Source of the DNA: Apophysomyces variabilis
Lineage: Eukaryota; Mucoromycota; Mucoromycetes; Mucorales; Mucoraceae
Reading direction: 5' to 3'
Assembly (NCBI GenBank): GCA_002749535.1
Contig: MZZL01000406.1
Location: 122,795 to 186,794, forward strand
DNA length: 64,000 nucleotides
Positions 60,376-64,000 of the stretch are shown in pieces. The notes beneath the pieces were generated by a model, which saw nothing but the letters and a program-made list of their open reading frames with translations, did no database searches and had not been told where the DNA came from. The position numbers and the translations under genes were made by a program. Position 1 is the first letter of the stretch. Every line of letters starts with the position of its first letter.

Positions 60376-60803
60376 ACATCGTCGCTCATAAACATCGCCA
60401 TAGAAATACCTTTAACATTCAATTAAAGTCTTCGCATTGTACTTTTTCCTTTTTTTTCAATCAATCAATAATTAATAACAAATTGCTCGTTTTCCAGTAG
60501 ACTGGTGTGATTCTATTGTTGGATTCTGCGTAACTATGATACATGCATTGACTGACAACTGTGTACCCACTAGTTCTATTGCGGTCTGCTTATTCTCTCG
60601 TTTATATGGATATTATCATCGCTTTAAGACGTCTTTGTTTTCGGAAAGACAACAGCTGTACGGAAAAAAGGACAGCTTTTCAAGGTACCGGGAATGCAGA
60701 ATTTCAGTGGGTAAACAGTCACACTTGTGATCTGACCTGCCATTGAAAAGGAGGCAAAAAAAATAAAGCGTACCCGAAATATTCATCGATCGAGACAGCT
60801 CGT
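60376..60803. other. Intergenic between SPB1 and RIO1
   Basis: 428 bases. The first part has an AATTAAAG-type 3' signal and A/T runs. The last part is the RIO1 leader. No gene. Confidence 0.5.
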
Positions 60804-63011
60804 ATGTCGGCTCAAGTCGTCCCAGAAATGCAAAGTGTCATGGACACCCCAAAATCGGAAATCGCACCTTTCGAAGACAACATTAACTACGTCGAGGAAG
60901 AAGACGAAGAAGAGGACGATTACGACGATTATTTGGACGATGAATTGAACGACACCGATCTGTGGGATAACGCCACTGGAGGTTAGAGAGATAGAGAAAG
61001 AGACGAAAAGAAGTAGAAGCATTTTTGGCTCACAGTTTGGTCCTGGTTTAGATTTTACAAAACAATACAACAAGCTTCGCCAGCAAGTTGTCCATACGAA
61101 AGAAATAAATAACCCTGCACCAGTCATCAATAGGAAGGAAACGGTGGCTCAGAAAAAGGAACTGTTAAAAACGCAAATTGAGAGTCTTGGCCAGTACGCC
61201 AGTCGAATCCAAGTCGGTGGTTATGAGCCGACTCGTTTGTCCTCTTCCGTTGCCAGCGATATCAAACTCAGCAGTAAAAAAGCCAGTGGCGACAAGTATG
61301 AAATATCTTTCATCGAGCGAGAAACGCAAAAAAAAAATAACCATCTGTTTTCTTTTTGCCTTTGATTTAGAACGGTTCAGAAGGACAAGGCAGATCGTGC
61401 AACAGTGGAACAAGTTTTGGATCCTCGTACACGTATTATTTTATTCAAAATGTTGAACAGAGGTATCTTTTATGAGATCAACGGATGTGTCAGTACGGGC
61501 AAAGAGGTAGAGTAGAAAGAATAGGTTGGAAAAAGGGGTTTTGATCTGACGGATGTTCTTTGTAGGCAAATGTCTATCATGCCACGACGGAAAACGGAGA
61601 ACATCGAGCTATCAAAGTATACAAAACGTCGATTCTTACGTTCAAAGACCGTGATCGCTACGTAACGGGTGAATACCGATTCCGGCATGGTTACAGCAAA
61701 TCCAACCCAAGGAAGATGGTCAAAGTATGGGCTGAAAAGGAAATGCGTAATTTGCGGCGTATCAAACAGGCAGGCATTCCTTCACCCGAGGCCCTGGTAT
61801 TGCGTATGCATGTCTTAGTAATGGAGTTCCTGGGTGACAAGAATGGCTGGTAGGTGAATTGGGTGATGAATGAAGGAAGAGAAGCAATTCAGTATTTTAA
61901 CGTTATGATTTCAGGGCCTACCCTCGTCTTAAGGATGCTCCTATCGAAGCCTCCAAGTTCCCTACTCTTTATTATCAACTGATCAAGAACGTACGAACAA
62001 TGTATCAAGTCTGTAAACTTGTTCATGCTGATTTGAGTGAATACAATCTGCTGTGAGTCTGATTGTTATACCGCAAGATAAAAGAAAATGCTCCGTTACT
62101 GATATACCTTTTCTTTTTGCTTTATAGGTATCACAAAGGTTTATTATACATTATTGACGTGTCTCAGTCAGTGGAACACGATCATCCGCATGCCTCCGAA
62201 TTTCTAAGAAAAGATCTGGCCAATGTGACAGAATATTTTGCAAAGAAAGGTGTTCGAGTCATGAGCTTGATGGATCTCTTCCAGTTTGTTACGGATGCCT
62301 CGTTTGGCAATGAAGAAGCAGAGGTGGATAGCATGTTGGAAAAGGTATGAAAACAAACAACAGCAGCATTTGTTTTCTGTCAGCAACACACTCCATCTGA
62401 TGACGACTTTTCAACTAGATTCAAGCTAAAATGAACGCCGAGCCTGAAAAGGAGAGAAACAAGCTAGAGGAAGATATCTTTATGAAATCATATATCCCAC
62501 AAAAGTTAGATGAGGTTATTGATATTGAAAGAGATACACAGCTCATTGCGGAGGGTGAAGGAAAAGATGTAGGTTTCCGATACAGGGTGATGGAATGTGA
62601 TCTTGATTTATTCGCACATGTTATCTTTAGTTGGTCTATGCAAACTTGCTGGGAAAGTCAGGCCTGGAGGAAAAGGGCGATGCGAAAGACACATCCACGA
62701 CAAAGAATATTTCCTTCGAAAAGCTCAATATTAAGGATAATGATGATGAAGATGATGAAGATGATGTTCTGAGTGTATCGGATGATTCGGACAGTGATAC
62801 AGACGATGATGACAGCGACGTCAGTGATGAAGAGCACGATTCTGAAGAGCGAACTTCGGCCGCACATATCAAAGGTAAAAAACACGAGGATAAGGAGGCG
62901 AAGAAGCTTCGAAAACAGAAGGCAAAGGAAGAGGCCAAGGAACGACGAAAACATAAGTTATCCAAATCAGAGAAGAAGAGGAAGATTAAGATTAGCCGAA
63001 AGAAGAAATAG
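60804..63011 (+). CDS. RIO1: Atypical protein kinase/ATPase RIO1
   Basis: Needed for the last cytoplasmic steps of 40S subunit maturation. Exons 60804-60981, 61052-61295, 61371-61506, 61566-61849, 61915-62052, 62128-62344, 62419-62568, 62631-63011 give about 575 residues. An acidic N-terminus ([17 protein letters not shown]) precedes the RIO domain: P-loop STGKEANVYHA, catalytic Lys in AIKVYKTS, catalytic loop VHADLSEYN, and metal-binding [12 protein letters not shown]. The RIO1-type flexible-loop segment [14 protein letters not shown] is present. The C-terminus is acidic, then strongly basic ([15 protein letters not shown]), fitting nuclear or nucleolar transport. Full length, no defects seen. 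Confidence 0.96.
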
Positions 63012-63440
63012 ATGTACATAATATTACCAAAGAACTCATATTTTCATTGGCAACATTACATGAATCACTCCAATTGTAAGTTTTCCTTTTTCGTTTTTGC
63101 AAGCTTTCCATTTTTTGTCTGTTACAAACTGGTTTGTGCTGATACTGAGATCAGTCAAAAAGAATAAAGTATACATTGGCTTACAATGTTTATCTATATC
63201 CCTACTTTTTTAAGACTACCCTATTCGGCTGTGGTTTTCAGCGCAGACCTGATCCTTTCCTGGACACAAAATTTATTTTGAGTAGCATATAGAATTTTGA
63301 CTCAATAAAACAAGTATAAAAGAAAATGAACAAAGGCGAAATGTACAACACTATTTGCAAAACAAGTTATTTCCAACTACACAGAAATGCATGAATGGGT
63401 ATAGCAAACAGCATAAAAGAAAAGGGGAGGGGCAGACTAT
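63012..63440. other. Convergent 3' region with dispersed repeat copy C
   Basis: 429 bases between the RIO1 stop and that of the edge gene. It contains 63249-63300, a third, short match to the dispersed repeat, and otherwise AT-rich sequence. Confidence 0.45.
63249..63300 (+). repeat. Dispersed repeat, copy C (short)
   Basis: GATCCTTTCCTGGACACAAA followed by ATTTATTTTGAGTAGCATA aligns with the centre of copy A (GGTCCTCCAGTGGACACAAA then ATTCATTCGAGCAGCGTA). Only the ~50-bp centre is kept. Confidence 0.5.
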
Positions 63441-64000
63441 TTATAAAGGTTCTCTTTTGATACCCACGGAATCGTCTCGTCGGATACAAGATCTTGCTTT
63501 TCCTTTCAGAGACTGAATGTGCTTGCGTACTTTGAGCTGCAGCACGGCCGTTGGTTCATCCGTAAGTGAGGGAACCCATCGAGATAGGTTCCGCTCCAAA
63601 TAGAAGATGGCCGGATCAGCGTACACAGTACGGGCATGTTGAAGAATCCGCAGCGTTCGAACCAGTCCAAGTCGGCATACCACCTTAACTTCTGGCTCCT
63701 GGTAGTTACTCTCTATCATATGATAGACATTGGCAGTCATCAACATGCCATATACTGGAGAGTGTTGACATCCAATCGGGTCAATAAGGGCAAGCGTCTC
63801 AAGGATTTGTGTATAGTGATGGGCCGCAGTAAGACAACCAACGACGCAGTAAAATTCCAAGTCGGGGTTGGCTTCGGTTTCCAGGTGAGGGGATACTGAT
63901 AATGATGATGGTAATGGTGACAGCAATGATGATGATAATGATGCGAAAGGCGAAAGAAACGTAGACGGCGGGATATGGGATGCCGAAGAAGCTTGTGCTA
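63441..64000 (-). CDS. C-terminal part of an unidentified protein, cut by the window edge
   Basis: The frame is open from the stop at 63441 to the right end of the window, about 186 codons. A Ser/Leu/Pro-rich stretch precedes a helical region (FYCVVGCLTAAHHYTQILET, GMLMTANVYHMIES, RTLRILQHARTVYADPAIFY). The end is basic (RKHIQSLKGKARSCIRR). The helical part, lacking catalytic motifs, resembles the C-terminal region of fungal Zn(II)2Cys6 regulators, but the DNA-binding part is outside the window, so this is only a suggestion. Convergent with RIO1. Confidence 0.6.
   Translation of the reverse strand, partial: AQASSASHIPPSTFLSPFASLSSSLLSPLPSSLSVSPHLETEANPDLEFYCVVGCLTAAHHYTQILETLALIDPIGCQHSPVYGMLMTANVYHMIESNYQEPEVKVVCRLGLVRTLRILQHARTVYADPAIFYLERNLSRWVPSLTDEPTAVLQLKVRKHIQSLKGKARSCIRRDDSVGIKREPL

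Overview
The window looks like a chromosome segment from a fungus of the early-diverging Mucoromycota, most likely a Mucorales species. This rests on many short introns (about 30-120 nt, GT-AG with occasional GC-AG), compact gene spacing, a GH3 glycosidase fused to GNAT domains (an architecture known from Rhizomucor), Mnn9/Anp1-type mannosyltransferase, ATG7, Cut8 and mL53 genes, and Fanzor-like and Tc1/mariner-like relics. Species cannot be fixed from the sequence. Exon coordinates below were derived by hand from splice signals, reading phase and family similarity, so single-base errors are possible.

Layout. 1-6.1 kb is AT-rich and repeat-rich, with one tRNA-Arg(UCU) and the C-terminal scrap of a DDE transposase. 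6.2-24.2 kb is gene-dense: a mitoferrin-type carrier, a small spliced gene of unknown function (-), an eIF4B-like RRM protein, a GT62 mannosyltransferase, an ACAD10/11-type acyl-CoA dehydrogenase, the GH3-GNAT fusion, a PIP 5-kinase (Mss4-like) and an ammonium transporter. 24.4-33 kb is a mobile-element island. It holds a complete 4.4-kb Tc1/mariner-like element with 50-bp inverted repeats and TA duplications. That element carries an apparently intact DD34E transposase, a divergent helix-turn-helix protein, and a second transposase-like ORF that is intact but has lost two of its three catalytic acids. Beside it lies a broken Fanzor/TnpB-like gene. 33.1-41.5 kb carries Cut8/Sts1, a CaMKK-type kinase, OLA1, mL53 and a Yippee protein. 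43.4-45.6 kb holds two small spliced genes of unknown function and a Mig1/CreA-like zinc-finger gene. 47.8-54.4 kb carries ATG7 and HSP104 (with a heat-shock element). 57-63 kb carries SPB1 and RIO1, two ribosome-biogenesis genes in tandem. The right edge cuts through an unidentified gene.

Functional links. No co-transcribed cluster is evident; most genes are housekeeping. Themes that recur are ribosome biogenesis and translation (eIF4B, mL53, SPB1, RIO1, tRNA), proteostasis (HSP104, ATG7, Cut8) and nutrient sensing or uptake (ammonium transporter, CaMKK, Mig1/CreA-like factor). The most unusual material is the transposon island and three small multi-exon genes whose exons are too short to show up as long ORFs.
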